Shown: positions 23,212 through 36,948, numbered from the stretch's first letter. The stretch is 64,000 bases of DNA from Oscheius dolichura (GCA_932521035.1 OW051496.1:2046001-2110000); one strand, 5' to 3'. Notes: generated from the letters alone by a model not told the origin. A program made the numbers and translations.

Positions 23212-24240
23212 GTATATTTCTCAAATTACCGTAATTCCGCTTCGTCCATCTTTTTTTTCTCATGTGAAAGACGTTTCTGTTGAATTGAGGCTTTGGAATG
23301 GCAACGCTTTCTAATTTTTATCATGTTTTCTCTTAGCATCAAATATAGCCCTGGAATTCTGTGTTGATCTAATCGAAAACATTACTTCTTATGAAATATG
23401 GCGTTCTATTTCATACGGTTCCGTTTGAGCCTCAAAAACTGTCCCAAACTATCGTTGTCACTTAGTGCAACGCTATAAGCTTCATCATTCCTTGAAAACT
23501 CACGAATCCCTGTTACATTGCTGTTAACACATTTGGCTGAGTCTGATCAACTCTAAAAATTTCTTTTTTCCTTTCATAAACTTCCTTTAAGCCTTTCATA
23601 AACTTGCTCGACGGGCGAGTCCTTCCCGATCCTTCCCGATTTCCCATTTATCATCCCATCATCAAATAGTATTTCTCGAACGGCTGTTATTCTATATTTT
23701 CCATCGCTATGTAAAACAATTGAGAGCAAAATTGCCACGAGCATAGTTCTTGTTCTCTTGTGAAATACGTCATCCATTTTTCGTGTTTTTTTTCTTCACT
23801 GTAGCCTTATAAACTATGGCAAATTGTAGTTCATGTTGAGTTGGTTATATATATCGGAATCTTTTTAGGGGATCCTCTCCACAAAATTCCTCTACCTCCA
23901 TTTTCCATTATCAGAAATCAGCATCCTTCCCCCATTATATGTGGTGGAAGACCGTCTTTCGTACTGTAGCAGCGAAATGTGTCAAAAGTTAATATTTTCT
24001 GTTGGTTTATCTTAATATCAAAAGTAATAGTGCCACCGTTAGTCAATTTTACCATTACGGCCGGATTGTCTACAAAAGTTCTGTTTCACGAGTGCCTTAT
24101 GAACGTTGCTACCGAGTTACTGCAATCAAATGGCAATTTCGTCATCTTCAAAATTTTAAAAGCTTAATTGAAAACGTTAGCTCGCCCTGATGTAACTGAC
24201 TCCATGAGACGAAGTTTTTCTTCAAAAAAGAATTGTTATG

Positions 24241-25494
24241 CCTTGGGGTTATAAATTCCTAGACTGCCACTTACTCGACGAACTTACTCTGACATAGTGA
24301 AGAAAAGCGATTACCGCATTAAATGGAAGCAATTTTCAACCAATTTCTGTTTCATCTGGTAGTTAAAAATAGTAGCCCGTTATTATGAAAGTAGCCACAA
24401 CCACGGTTCACCGCAAAAATAGAGAAAAGAATGAAGAAATACCTTTTTTCCCGTTTTTTGGTTGAACAGACGACAAGACGCGGTCTTCCAGTTGCTTTCC
24501 CTTTTGTAGAGTTCCTGAAACCGTTTGAAAGGTCTTCCTATTTACCTCTGAAAAATGTTGCGTCTCTGTCTCATAAGCCTGCAAGCGCTGCGCTGATCTT
24601 GGAATAGAGTAGAAGAAAAAAAACGATAACACCGGAAACAATTTCTGAATTTCTGTTTCATCAGGCTGATAAACCCAATAACCAGAAATGATAAAAAGTT
24701 GAGAAGTAGGGAAGAAACCCTAGTGAAAAGACAGATTTTCCACTGGTTTCTGTCCTTTTTGTGGATTTCGAACTCTTTCCAAGGAGGATGAATAGATATT
24801 TTCCAACTGTTCTTGATTTTATAAAGTGGTTGATACCGGTAATCCTGAGAGGAATACTTTCTTTAAAAAATGTTCTGCCTTGGTGCTATAAACTCCTTCG
24901 GTAGAAGTAGAGCACTGCATCCAGATCATCCGGTGGAAATGGCTATCATACTCACTAGCTACAATTCGTGATATATTTCTGTTTTACGCTGCGATTAAAA
25001 GAAAACAAGAGCTATTAGAGCCGTTACAAACTATTTATTCAAAATAAAACTCGAAAAAGGATAGAAAACTCTGCTGGCTTTTTCTCATTTTTGTGGAACT
25101 TCGACTAGTTTTCCGATACAAGATCGACGATTTTTTGTCTCCTTTGCCCTTTATAAAGTTCCTCTAACCTTTTGAAATTAATAATTTCTGATTAAAAAAT
25201 GTTATATCTCGGTGTTATAAGCTCCTTGGCTGCAGTGACAGCGCTACCGCTCAATCGGTTAGAGAAATGATTACTGTAAGCACAAAAGATAAAATTTCTG
25301 ACATCAATTGGATAAAATTAGGCGAGAGTAATTAGGAATGTTCTATCATCAACTTTTTCTGAAAAAAAATTTACAAAACAGTGGATAAAGTTGTTTTCTG
25401 TTTGCTTTTTGCCATTTTTGTGAATTTCAGTAATTTTGTCAAACAAAAACCGATGATTATCCATTTTCTTTTCTTTTTACTAAGTTCCTGAAGC
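24241..25494 (-). repeat. Local array of diverged bipartite motifs (minus strand)
   Basis: Plus-strand words TTTAT/GTTAT followed by AAAGTTCCT-like nonamers and GAAAC, CTAAC, GATAC or GAAGC occur near 24249, 24502, 24820, 24886, 25150, 25221 and 25476. TTTGT, nine bases, GAAAC at 24502-24520 and TTTAC, nine, GAAGC at 25476-25494 are the clearest. The nonamer AAAGTTCCT or AAACTCCTT is shared within this array and not with others, so the array expanded locally. Confidence 0.45.
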
Positions 25495-25743
25495 CTTTTC
25501 TCTTCCAATTTCATTTCCCCCATATATTTGGTCCCTTCTCCGAGCTACAGTAAGCATTTTTCTCCTTTGATACTGATATTTTGATACCGTCTCTTTTATT
25601 ACACCCTATGCCCCGTTTTTTCCCGCGTGTTCCCCCTTTCCCAGTAGCCAAAAATAGCTTGTTTTGTGTCCCGTTTTGTACACGAACTCTGTACATACCA
25701 GCCGAGGGAGCGGGGGAATGCGCGATTGCTTCCCGGGAAAGCT

Positions 25744-25749
25744 CACGTG
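25744..25749. promoter_or_regulatory. CACGTG E-box in a GC-rich island
   Basis: A palindromic E-box lies within the island at about 25650-25800, which also carries GGGAGCGGGGGAATGCGCG and CACGCGCGCC. It is a candidate bHLH site in an intronic enhancer; the assignment rests on sequence alone. Confidence 0.3.
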
Positions 25750-25893
25750 GACCCGGCATGATGAGAGACGGTCACGCGCGCCACCCCGAAAAATTGTCTC
25801 TTTTCTCTCTCTCGTGTTCTTTTCGACAGTTTTCGACACCAAAATATGAGAGCACATTTTCCTCCTGTTAATTTTTTTCTTGTAGAGGGGAGC

Positions 25894-26252
25894 GCCACAG
25901 TTAGACAGCTGCTCCCAAGAGAGAACGCCTGCTGCCTAACTGTGGATCAAAAATATTGAAAAATCACTGCTTCAAAGTTTTTATAAAGTTGCCGGGGGAT
26001 TATTTCAACCGCTTCTTGCTGATTTTGCAGATAACCGACAATGCTCCTTCCCCTGTTTCAATAAACACATAAAGGATCACCTTTACATACATCCCCACTC
26101 TGTCGGGCATGCTTGAAACTATGTTTCCATTTTTTTTCTGTACAACGAGGGCGTATTCGCGTCTTTCTTTCCATTTTGAAGCCACAGTTCAACAGTTAGG
26201 CAGCTCTTTCCAGGAGCGAGCGCCACAGCTTCACATCAGCTGTCTAACTGTG
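25894..26252. repeat. Two inverted pairs of the CCACAGTTAGACAGC 15-mer
   Basis: CCACAGTTAGACAGC near 25897 faces GCTGCCTAACTGTGG near 25932, and CCACAGTTCAACAGTTAGGC near 26182 faces GCTGTCTAACTGTG near 26240. Each pair can form a strong stem. Both pairs are followed by similar text (AAAAATATT.AAAAATC.CTG), so one probably arose from the other. Confidence 0.6.
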
Positions 26253-28136
26253 CTTTAAAAATATTAAAAAATCGCTGTTTTTAGCTCCGTATATAAATTC
26301 TTGAGTGGTTTTATCCTTGATAGGTGAGTGAGTCGACGGTTTTACGTCCTAATTATAACGTATGAGCCCATAGTACTGTATTCTTTTTTCCCTACACTGC
26401 TTCAATTTGAATACAAATAATTCGGGTTGTAGAAACATCAGTGTATGTGATTCACTGCGAAGATTCAAACATATTACATTTTTTTTCTCCTATTTTTGAG
26501 ATTTTCGTATCTTGACTTGTACTCATTCTTTGAAGTATAGTTCCTCTGTTACTGAAATCGAAATCTGTTTGGATATTTTTTTACAATTGTGCACCGGGCT
26601 AGAAGAAACGAAGTAAACACGTTGTTGATAATATAAATAAATTTTGTGAAAACCAAAAAAAAATTGAATAATCTATGCTTTCCTGCCGTAATAAAGGCGT
26701 ACTGCTATGGTTTCCTCACTTTTACTTGCGTTCCCGACTTTTCTTATCAACTTCAGTTATAGAGAAGGAATCACTCTTTTCCGGTAAATTTAGAAAAGAA
26801 ACTGCTTTGCTGGAGATTTGAAATTCGTAGCCAGGGTTCTATTGATTACATCTTGATGATTTTCCAAAGATTTTAATGTATTGAGAAACAAGTATAAGTA
26901 AAAGATGGCAGCTCGTTTTCACTATGAGTCTTCCGGTCTTTGCAAAAACAAATAAACGATGTTATCCGCCTGCCTTCTGTATTTGTTTGTAAATAACCTT
27001 CAACTTGTTTTTTTTTTGGTTTCACAGGCTTCTTAAAATCGTTCCTTCACCCTTTACCATATTACAACAAAAGCCAGATAAACTCCATTTGATTCCTATT
27101 TTTTCTAAAAATCCGAGTTATTCCATCCACAGACACTGTTTTCCTACTTTTCAGTTCTTTCTACCAATTTAAATGTGTTATTTAGCTCATTTCTCGCTTA
27201 TTTAGACCTTTAAAATTGTGCGTTTAAGCGTTTTTTGATAATTACTGTATCAAATCAGCAATAAAATGGTCCAATCTCTTCTTGCAGGTACTCTTCGTTA
27301 TCCAACTCGGCATTTTCAAAGATTTCTCTCCGTTTTTCGGCCTAAAAACTGTTTCTCATCTTTCTACTCGCCCAGTTCGTTTTTCAACTGTTAGGGTTCA
27401 ATTCTCCCTTGTTAGGGGGACAAAATTGTTTTTGATGAATTTAGGCCAGTTTCTAACTATTTTATGAATTTTCTGATTAGGTAGGAGTAAATTATAGATA
27501 GCTTACAGTAGTTACCGTTTCACTACTTCCATAAATTCCTTCAATGTTCCCTTTCCCCGATATAACTAACGCCTCCGCTCTCGAATGTTCCATCCGTCCA
27601 TCAGTCTGAAATCCGGGAATTGTTGTTGTCAGCCGGGCGTCGTCGCCTCCTTCCCGTTCCCTTCCCCATCCACACACGATAACCGAATGTTTTTAGTGTA
27701 AAATAGGGCTGAGGGCAGGCTACAAATCTCCGTATTTTGTCTCTCGTCTTCCTAAGTCATGTTTTGCATATAGCCATCCATCCAGCCAGCCAGCCAGCAG
27801 CCGATTTGTTTTTCTCCGGCCGTCTTCCTTCCCCTCTAACCAACTAACCACCCCCCTCCCAGCAGCCCATTTCGAGATCCGCCGCCCCCCGTATAACAGG
27901 GCCTGTCGTCACTTCATTACACGGCCCCCGACACACGACGACGACGATGACATTTCTTGTTTTCTCACCCTTCTTCTTCACTTCTTCTCCGGTCTTCCCC
28001 CATCCAAAACTACATTTATCTCTCTCTCCTCTTCTTCTTATTTATCCTTTCTTCTTTACAGTCAGAAATGAGGGAACGTATGATGGTTGTACCGTTCTTT
28101 AGAATCTTTGAATTGGAAAATTCAATGCGCTGCAGC

Positions 28137-29946
28137 TTTATTATAATGGTGAAACAAAGGATTTCTTTCATTGAAGTAAGCCAATACGCACCGTCAGCTA
28201 TTCTTCTCCCGTTTCCTTTGTATTTGTCTCTTCTCAATTCTGCAGCTTTTCGACTTATTGGACCTAAAAGAGAAATTGGAAAAAGTGAAGGGGTTACTGT
28301 AGTTTTTTGTAGTAAAAAGAGTATAAGAGTAAAACATTCACTTCATTTGCTTTCCTCCGAATCTCGTTGCCGTCTCGAATAATCAGAGATTGACATGAAA
28401 GAATCGGCTCAGACTCTCACCGCGTATTAAGGTTACTGTAATTTTGTTGCTTGCTCAACAGTCTCGGTTGTAATGCTGGCTTTTATGTACCGCAGCTTTA
28501 TTATATAGGCGAAACAAAAAATTGCTTTACTTTCTTCTTCATAGTAGTCTGGAATTTTCCAAAACATGAATTTCTGTAAAGGAAAACACCATATGCAAAT
28601 TTAGCAATGGATAATTGTGTTGGTATCTTTGAAGTAAAAAAGTAGGAATTCTAATGGAAACTTCAATGTATCGAAATTTGATCATAAAGGTGAAAGAGAT
28701 GGTTTACTTACTCAAACAAGACAAGATGAGCGTCTTCTAGCCCATAAATGTTACGCCATCTTTTCCCTTCATTTGTTGCTGGCGTAAACAGTTAGACTAG
28801 GGATTACGGTAGCTTTCGCTTCCTCGAGAAAACATACCCCGGTTTGAAGGAATTGTTCCACCCATGGTTTGACAAACATTGTTCCCAGCTTCCCCTTTTT
28901 CTTTATTTACGGCTTCGAGTATAAATTAGGCGAAAATCTGGGGAGACTATGGCACATACATATTTTTTTGACAAATTGCTGGGATTGCAAAATTCAGTGC
29001 ATTGCAACTTTATTAAATAGACGAAACAAACAATTTCTTTGGTATTTTCGATCTCTTGGATCATCTATGAATTTGGTATTGTGCAGAGATTCAGCGCTGC
29101 GAAATATGCTAATTGTGGCGGTCTTCTTATGGTAGAAGTTAGGGAAATTAGGGGGTTGCCTTATTTGATGATGCGCACCTTGGGGGATGGTAGAATTGGA
29201 AAATTCAATGTACCGCAGTTTTATTATAAAGATGAAACTAGCAATTGTTTTACTGGTCCGTCTAAATTCCATTTGATACGATTTGAAGAACTCTTTTCAC
29301 TCGTTGACAACCTGTGAATAATTCTTACCGTATCCTTCTCTTCTTCTTTCCAATGGTAGCTAAAAATGGGGAATGACATAAAGAATACGGTAGCTTTTAT
29401 TGTGAACTTAGTGGAATACTGAAATTGGAACATTCAATACACCGCAGCTTTATTATTAGGCTGAAACAATCGATTTCCGTGCTTTGCGGTCAATTCAATT
29501 TGGCTTGTTTCCTTTGACAGCTCATAAAATAGGCACGGTTTTACCGGATGATAATTGCTGGGGGATTTTCTGGTTGGTTGCGGTACTTTTGTCTTATCTC
29601 AAAGAAAAGTAAGTTTATCAAGTAGTGAGAAATTCTATGCATCGCAACTTTATTATAACCTTGAAGCGAACACTTGATTTATTAGGCCATCACTGTTAGG
29701 TTTGATAAATTTCTTCTAAAACAAGGGTGAAATGGGCAAGGTTGTGCTAACTGTGGCGGTTCCGCTGTGGTGTCTCCTCAAAGCCTCGTCTTCTTGATTT
29801 CTTCCCCTCTATGTCAATTTCCTTTTTTCTTCATCAGTCTAAACAAAAAGTTATGGACTACGGAACTTTTCGTCATTTTTACTAACCATATGGCATGCGA
29901 GAATTAGATGCTTTTATGAATCAAAACTTTATTCCATAAGTGTACC
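28137..29946 (-). repeat. Array of eight TTTAT-N9-GAAAC motifs with long shared flanks (minus strand)
   Basis: Plus-strand copies lie at 28137, 28497, 28677, 29009, 29220, 29449, 29649 and 29928 (weak). In most, TTTAT, nine bases (TATAATGGT-like) and GAAAC are preceded by GGAAAATTCAATGYAYCGCA, so about 55 bp is conserved per unit while 150-330 bp between units is not. Read on the minus strand each is GTTTC-N9-ATAAA followed by the conserved block. This is the pattern expected of repeated small transcription units, not of a simple tandem repeat. Confidence 0.65.
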
Positions 29947-32465
29947 AGACAATCTCTTTACTTTCTGTGCTGAAATTGTAAAAAACTTCTATGGCTTATT
30001 TTTTCAAAATCGAGGATCAGCTAGATTTAGCTGTCGACTCTACGATAGTTGTAGTCTTGACTTTGAAAATTAGGAAAAATTCAAGTATTTTGGCTAAATT
30101 GAAACCAAATTTGATGAAAGCCTTGTAACCAGAAAAGTCGCGTGTTATTGGAAAATTTCATGTATCGCAACTTTCTAATATAGGTGGTTCCTGTATAACT
30201 TTTGATTCTCTATCGAATGGTGTACTTCGTTTAGCCAGATCGCATCGCTTATTGAAAAAGTTCCCTTGTTAGCTAGCCTATAGCAGTAGTAACAGTCATA
30301 ACATAGCGCCGTTCCCCGGCTTGTGGTAAGCGTTCCAATCATCTTCCCAGCGCCGGCTCGTCTCTCTTCCTCTCCCGCTTTCTCTGTTATCTTCTCACCC
30401 CGGTATTAGATCCTGTTTTTCATAGAGATTACAAGTCTAATCTGGGGGAGAAGAGGCCCGAAAAAGGCGGATTTTAGCTTTCTCCGGTGCCGGGTATTCC
30501 AGCAACTGAAAAACTAAAGGGCTACCGTTACTATCGTCCAGCAACATTTATTCATTCTTTCGCTTATTTATCTCAGGGCTAAAACATAATGAATGAAAAA
30601 AAAAGACTCGTTTGTCTGTTTCGCTTCTAGGATAAAATTTCGAAGTCCAGGATTTTCCAATGACTCGTGCCACATTTTTGTACTTATTGATGAAAATAAT
30701 TAGTGTTGGGTAACTGGTTGCTGCATAATGGTCTCTAGAAAAGTTTCCAAAGCCTCCATTTTGTTCTTCTTCCCGTTGTTCAAAATTTTAGAAGCGTCGC
30801 TTTTGTCAGCGATAGCGAGCTCTCTCTCTAGAAGCCTAGAACTAAACTCCAGAATCGTTCCATTTATAAAACCATCTCCCGAAACATAAAGATCTCACTT
30901 TTTTTTGGAAAGTTCGGAGACTGAAAGCGCATTATTGAGAAGGAGACGAGTTCGTATAAAAGACAGCACTGAAACATGATCAAAGAAAATTGAGAATAAG
31001 ACTTTTCGGATGCCTCTTCAAATTATGTTTATCTCAATTAATTCTATATTACCTGCTATCAAAACAGAAAAGATTTCATTGCATTTATATAAGAATCCGG
31101 CGCACTAATTTGTGATTTTGGTCTGATTTGTTGTTAAAAAAGATTCACTTCTCCTATTTACAGAAACCTTCCTGTTTCCTCTAGTGCATGAATCCTGTTC
31201 TCAGTTAGTTTCAGCTCCTCAAAAGTAAAATATGCAATTGTCTTTTTCACCAAAAAAAATTGAAGCGGAATGAAAACTGCGAGTAGATCTTCGTTCGTAT
31301 CTACTCTGTTTTATAAGTTTGTCTCAAAACAAAAAAAAGAGTTTATTTTGAACTTTTCACTCCATTTTTATAACATTTTTACAAACTTTCACTTCAATTT
31401 TTGCTTTTGTGGTATAGTTCAACTTCCCTATTCATGAAGGTGACCTTACTAAATTGTTGCTATATTTATTGCGGACTACTCATGTTCCAGTGTATCCCTC
31501 TGTCCCATCCTTCTTCCTCCCCGTTCCTCCTCAATATACGAGAAAAACGTCCTCAATAAACAGGTCCCAAGCAAATTTGAACGGTTGGGAAGCGAAAAGT
31601 GAATGGCGTCCGAGGTCATGCTATTACTTCATTTGATTCTATTTCTTTTTTATAAGTTTGTCTCAAAACACAGAATAACTTTTTTATAAAGTTTTCACAC
31701 TTTTATAACATTTCTATGAACTTTTGGGGTCACTTTATGATTGACCTGATGTTCTACGGTTCCAATTTTCCTATTTACAAAAGAAGCAACCTTGAACCGT
31801 TGCTATCATTTCTCCTCGGCATCCTCGCATTTTCCCATACATCTCCCCGTTCCTCCTCTAATATAGGATCCCTCTCTCTGCCCCCCTCCTCATCGCCTCC
31901 TGGTACGACTCTTCCTCCCCCTTCCCCTCCCCCGCGCCTCTCTCTCCCCCTTCCCTAACGTACGCGTAGGCTAATTTCATTGGAGTCATCAGTCATTCGC
32001 CAGTCCAGACCAAAACTGCCGTGACTCTTTCCGCCGCTGTCATCATCACTCCTTCCCTCCTCCTCCCTAACTAGCCTCGGCCCTCTCTTCCCTACAAAAC
32101 CAGTTGTTTACACGGGATCCCTTCCCTTTCGCCTCTCCTCCGCGCTCCTCGCCTCTCGTTTTGGTGACCTTCCCATAGCCGGCTGCTGCTGTCCTCCCCC
32201 GGTTGTTTGTCTCTATGTTTTTCGAGATTTTTTGCCCTCTGCTGTTTTGCCATGTTTGTAAGGCCGAGGTAGGCAGGGAAAAAAAACAGTTGAAAGTAGA
32301 AATAATGGAGATTTTTGCTGGGAAAGTGGCCTTTTGGCTTGATTTTTTTTCTCATTTTTGGAGCAGTAACTATGACTTCCGGCCCCCATTATATGATAGC
32401 CACGGAAGAATAAAATCACACTACGAGAAAGCTTTCAATAAGTGAAGATAGGAGAATTTCGTCCT

Positions 32466-32916
32466 TTTATGGGAGCCGCGAAACATTCTAATTTTCCCGG
32501 AAATCTATTTTTTATTTTATTTTTTGAATTTCGTCCAAACACTGATGAACATCAGAGGGCATATAAACTTCTCCGTCTTATAAAAGTCGTGAAACATTCC
32601 AGTTTCCTTGGAGAATTAGCCTTATTTTCGAAAATTTCTAGCATTTTTATGAGTAGTTTACTGTAGTAAGTAAATGAAAAACAGTTGTTTACACAGGATC
32701 TCTTCCCTTTCGAATACCCAGTTTTATGAAAACCGGGAAACATTCAACATTCAGAGCGACCTCAAAAATTCGAGAAAACGATGTACTCATTCAAATTTCC
32801 ATCGGAATTCCGAGCATTTCTTCCATTTTTTTGATCAATTTTTCGAGTTTTTGGAATACGCCCTCCAACATAGTGAAAAGCAGCTCAATTTCTGTGTTTT
32901 ATGGTATTCATGAAAC
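32466..32916 (-). repeat. Four TTTAT-N9-GAAACATTC motifs (minus strand)
   Basis: Copies at 32466, 32577, 32723 and 32898 read TTTAT or CTTAT, exactly nine variable bases, then GAAACATTC. Units are 110-175 bp apart. On the minus strand each is GAATGTTTC-N9-ATAAA, the same form as the plus-strand array at 50.6-52.9 kb. Confidence 0.65.
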
Positions 32917-33262
32917 ATTCCATTTTCCACCAAAGACTCTTCTCTCCTCCTTTTTCTCTCTCCACATGAACCCATTGCTCTCCTTCCCCGGCTCGAAAGA
33001 ACAGCCATTAGGAACGGCTGAAATAGAGAACTTTCGCTCTCTCTCTCCATGAATATCCAGTCCCCGCGTTCTCTCCTTCTTTGCCCCCGTCATCGTCACT
33101 TTGCTTTACCAGCTGCCGGCTTTCCTCGCTCCCAATTCTCATATTGAGAGATTGACAGAATTTACTCTCTTCCTCTCTCATAGTTCCTCATCCATTTCTA
33201 GTCCCTCCTTCCCTTCAGTCCTTATTGGAGGGTTCTTACTACTTCCTTTCCGATTCCCCCCA

Positions 33263-33750
33263 AGCCACAGTTAGACAGCCAGGTGATTATTTTTTCCAAC
33301 CAGCAGCTGATTTTTACGCTGTTCCTGTAGTAATGACTCCCGGGTAATAGTTTTCTTTCCTGAAATGGAGATCAATGTTTCGGTACCGGAATAAAGAAAA
33401 GAAATTTGGTTCCTTACTTATTGGTAGCCCATGGTTTGATTATTTAGCAGTTGTTGAATTTTACCCCATTCTCACGTAATGTTCTTTCTCCTGCATTATG
33501 TAAATTTTTGTTCCGGTATCCGTATAAAGTAGAACTTTGTTTTCTAAACCTCCTTGCATAGTTCCTCTGATTTTCCTAAAAAGAACTTGTCTGATCTAAA
33601 ACTTCTTCTAATGGGCACTTTTCTCCATTTTCTGATTTCGAGGTGCTGTTATTATGGCAAGTTTTCTATATTTTCAGTGGATTACTTCTGTAAGCTGAAC
33701 AAAACATAATTTACTTTTCACCATACGCCACAGTACCACAGTTAGACAGC
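33263..33750 (+). repeat. Two solo copies of the CCACAGTTAGACAGC 15-mer
   Basis: CCACAGTTAGACAGCCAG near 33264 and CCACAGTTAGACAGCCAA near 33734 are plus-strand copies of the word arrayed at 54.93-55.25 kb. Similar solo copies lie near 7722 and 8134. Confidence 0.55.
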
Positions 33751-36046
33751 CAATAGATATTCGAGCTTATTTCCAGTGTTCTTTCCTCTGAAAACAACTC
33801 CGTTCTCAATTTTTGTTCTTCTAATGTTCTGGGATCAAGATAAAACGAAAAAAAAATATTTGATTGGCACCTTGTTAGAAACTCGTCGTTTAGCAATTTT
33901 ACTTGTCGAAACTTTTTCCAGTTACTATTTTCCTTCCATTTTCTTCTCTGTTTCCACGTTCTTTTATTATTACCAAGTTGTTTTGCCTGCAATAACTTTA
34001 CTTGGCCAATATACCCAAGATCTATTTTCACCCGTTTTCCTTCCAAAATAACCATTTCCATTTCTTCCTCCCCCACCCTCCCTTCGTCTTAATTCACTTT
34101 ACGTCGGTGTGTTAATTTCATTCTACTTCATTTCCTTCTTCTCTCTGCAAAAATAACCACCCGCCGGCTATACTCGTCCAAAACTTCCTAACAAAAACCC
34201 ATAATGTTTCGGAAACCCTTTAAAATCCATCACTAGCTTGATGTATGGTTCCTCGCATCTCATGCAAGTAAAGTTCAATGAATACCTCCTAGGTGGTCCT
34301 TTTTCCGTTTTGTTCTTATCTAGGCGGTAATAACCTCCATTTTCCGCGTTTGCTCCTATTTCTGTCCGCTCTCGGTGATTTTTTGGTCTCGGAGCTAAAA
34401 TTCGAGATTTTTCTCGGCTTCGGGTGTAGTTTATAGAAATGTAACCCATATGACTAGTGCTATATTTCAATTTTCCAACTTACGGTCCATTTAGAAGTGT
34501 AAATATACGATTTCAAATGATACTTTTATACTTTGAAGCAAGGTAAGGCATTATTGAATCTTCAACCTTGATACCGTATACAATAATTCCTTATTCCTAC
34601 TTTACTACGGTCATAAAATGTTTGGATTCACCGAAAAAGCGACTTTCGATGCTTCACTTTGATCTGAAATACTCCCTGCTACTTGATTCTTCGTTAAGTT
34701 GTCGATTGTATTTGATTCTTCGTTGAGTTGTCGGTTGTTCTACAGGGTAACAGTTTTCTTTGGCATTCGGAAAAAAACGAAAAGATTCATTTTTCTATGT
34801 CTTTTAATTTCAACTACCCAATAAAGCAGGAAGATCTTACTTTAGTAGTTGACAACAACGGCAGATGTTTCATTTTGGTGTGTTTTTTTTTTGAAATTTT
34901 CATTTTGCCTTCTCTGTTCCTCTTCGTTCTATGGTTGTCATCAACGTAAGTTTCTACAGTAACGATTTTCTTTGAGATTTTGAACAAGAAAGTTGATTAT
35001 TTTTATTCGTCAACTAGTTTCAGTTACCGGATAAAGTGAGGAAATCTCACTAGTTGGTAATGTATGAAATCATCAAGTTTTCCAGTGGATATTCCACAAT
35101 TTCTATTCCTCTCCGTTCCATTTTCCCTACTTTATCAGTTTGAGAAAATTTTGCCTAGTTTCTCATTTTTTGCTTGAAGTATACTTTATAGAAACCTTCA
35201 TTGCCTTCAATCCAATTATGTCCCCGTATTCACGTACCGAAAATGAAAAGTATTGTTTCAATTTACTTTAAAAGTTTTTATCCTTCAAGCAGTAGTTTTA
35301 TACCATCAATCTGGAAGCACCACGCTTTTCTCTCAACCTCTTGTCGATGTTCGCAATTACACAAAAACGATAGGATTTCATTTTGACTTCAAATATCTTC
35401 TTTTTCTTTCTTATTTCAATATTTTCTGCTGATTTCATTTCTACAAAAATGAATGCAATCCGCTTTTCCAATAATATTCGTCGCCTTCTTTTGCTCTTAT
35501 ATTCCAAGCTCGGAATAAAGTCCTGCAATCTCTTATGTTTCAAATTCCACCTCATTTTGTCAAAATTCGGTTTATAACGGGGAGCGCCTTCTCGCCCCCT
35601 CTCGCTTTCAGCTACTTCTCATTGAGGTTTTTTTAAATTTTTCAGGTAGTGCATAAAAACAAAAGAAACTTCCAGCATTTTGATTTTGCAATTAGCAGTG
35701 TTCTCCGCGGCTTCTTACCATAAAATTGGCCGTTTTATCCTTCTTGAATGCTCCGCTTACATTTATTCTCATGTTCCAAGTTCCTAATAAAGTTTGGGCA
35801 CCACAGCATTGACTCAATGGAGGGGTGCCTCAGAGAAATGACCAAAATCCAGAATTTGACCCTTCTTTTTAATTTTTTTTTCAAATAGGAAATATAGTGG
35901 GGAAGGATCAGAGCGCACGATGTTATTGACATAGTGGTTGGAGAAATTCATCAATTTTCATTTTTGTGATCATTTTGTTAGCGCTAAAATCCATCCTTTC
36001 CAGCTCTCTACGCATACTTTTAAAAAGTTTTCGAGTTGTGGATATA
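33377..36046 (+). repeat. Seven GTTYC-N9-ATAAA motifs (plus strand)
   Basis: GTTTC or GTTCC (ATTTC, ATTCC and TTTTC in single copies), nine bases, ATAAA (ATATA in the last) occur at 33377, 33510, 34807, 35017, 35501, 35773 and 36028. Nonamers such as GGTACCGGA, AGTTACCGG and AAGCTCGGA are related to each other. The orientation is opposite to the array immediately to the left, so strand switches at about 33 kb. Confidence 0.6.
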
Positions 36047-36289
36047 AAGCGCCAAATTGGCTACAATTACATTTTGTTACAGGATGTTTACTGTTTTTCC
36101 CATTGCTCGTTTCTTTTGAGTGCTATTGCACCCGTGACTTCTCACTCCCGTCATTTTCTCCTCTTTTCCATTTTCCTTGCCCTTGCCGCCACTCATCCAA
36201 CTTATCCTCTCTCTCTCCTCTCTCTCTTCTCTTCTATTCTGCCGTGCTTTGCCCCTCCTGCTGGCCTCCTGCCTCCTCCACAGCACAAC

Positions 36290-36620
36290 ATTGATTAGGA
36301 CGCGGGGAGGACTCGTGGACAGAGAGAAAGAGGAGGAGGCAGCGGCCGGCCGGCCGGGGGAGAAGGCGGTGGGTCATGAAATGACGTCACGTGGGAGTCG
36401 AGGGAGGCAGGGGGAAAGGAGAGGATGGACGGGAGAGAGGCAACCTCAAACCAACCAGCTGGCAGCCCGCGCGACTCGCCCCCCTCGGCCTCCCTTTTCA
36501 CTAACCGCCAAAACTTGTTGTTGTTTATAAAAGGAGGCCGTCCTCCCTCTTTCCTGCTCTATTTCAACCCCCCGTTTTTGGCGGGACCACGAGGTAAGAG
36601 CATGTGTGTGAACTCTTACT
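36290..36620. promoter_or_regulatory. GC-rich island with overlapping CRE and E-box and a TATA-like sequence
   Basis: A GC-rich block contains TGACGTCACGTG (36382-36393), an overlapping cAMP-response element and CACGTG E-box, then a TATA-like TTTATAAAAGG near 36524. A GTAAG donor-like word follows near 36593. It is the best promoter candidate in the giant intron, possibly for an alternative transcript or an independent RNA. No coding exon is identified downstream. Confidence 0.4.
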
Positions 36621-36689
36621 AGCCCGGGAAGCCACGGCCCTGAACATTGACATCATTCTTTCCTGCGCTCTCTCCCCCCATTTTCTCGT

Positions 36690-36712
36690 CTCTCTCTCTC
36701 TCTCTCTCTTTC
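36690..36712. repeat. TC dinucleotide repeat
   Basis: About eleven uninterrupted TC units follow the GC-rich island at 36290-36620; a shorter CA run lies at about 36748-36760. Confidence 0.8.
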
Positions 36713-36948
36713 CCGGTGGTTCGAATGAATCAGTATGCAGCCAAATGGCACACACACACCCCTCCAAACGGGGAGAAAGAGAGCAGAAAGGCCAAAGGTT
36801 CGTTCAGGTCAGCCCCCGGCGCCCTCCATTCTCTCCTTCTTTCCCTTCCTTTTCGTTTTTTTGTTGAGATTTTGGAGAGTGGGGTGTGTGATCTGTGGCT
36901 CCGACAAAGTCTACTCATACAAGCGGATTTGATCACTTTTGACTTTCT

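Noticed and set aside
36177-36530. Long overlapping frames in the GC-rich island
   Set aside because: Both strands are open because of few A/T-rich stop codons; Leu/Ser runs and Arg/Gly/Glu-rich text without splice sites point to regulatory DNA.
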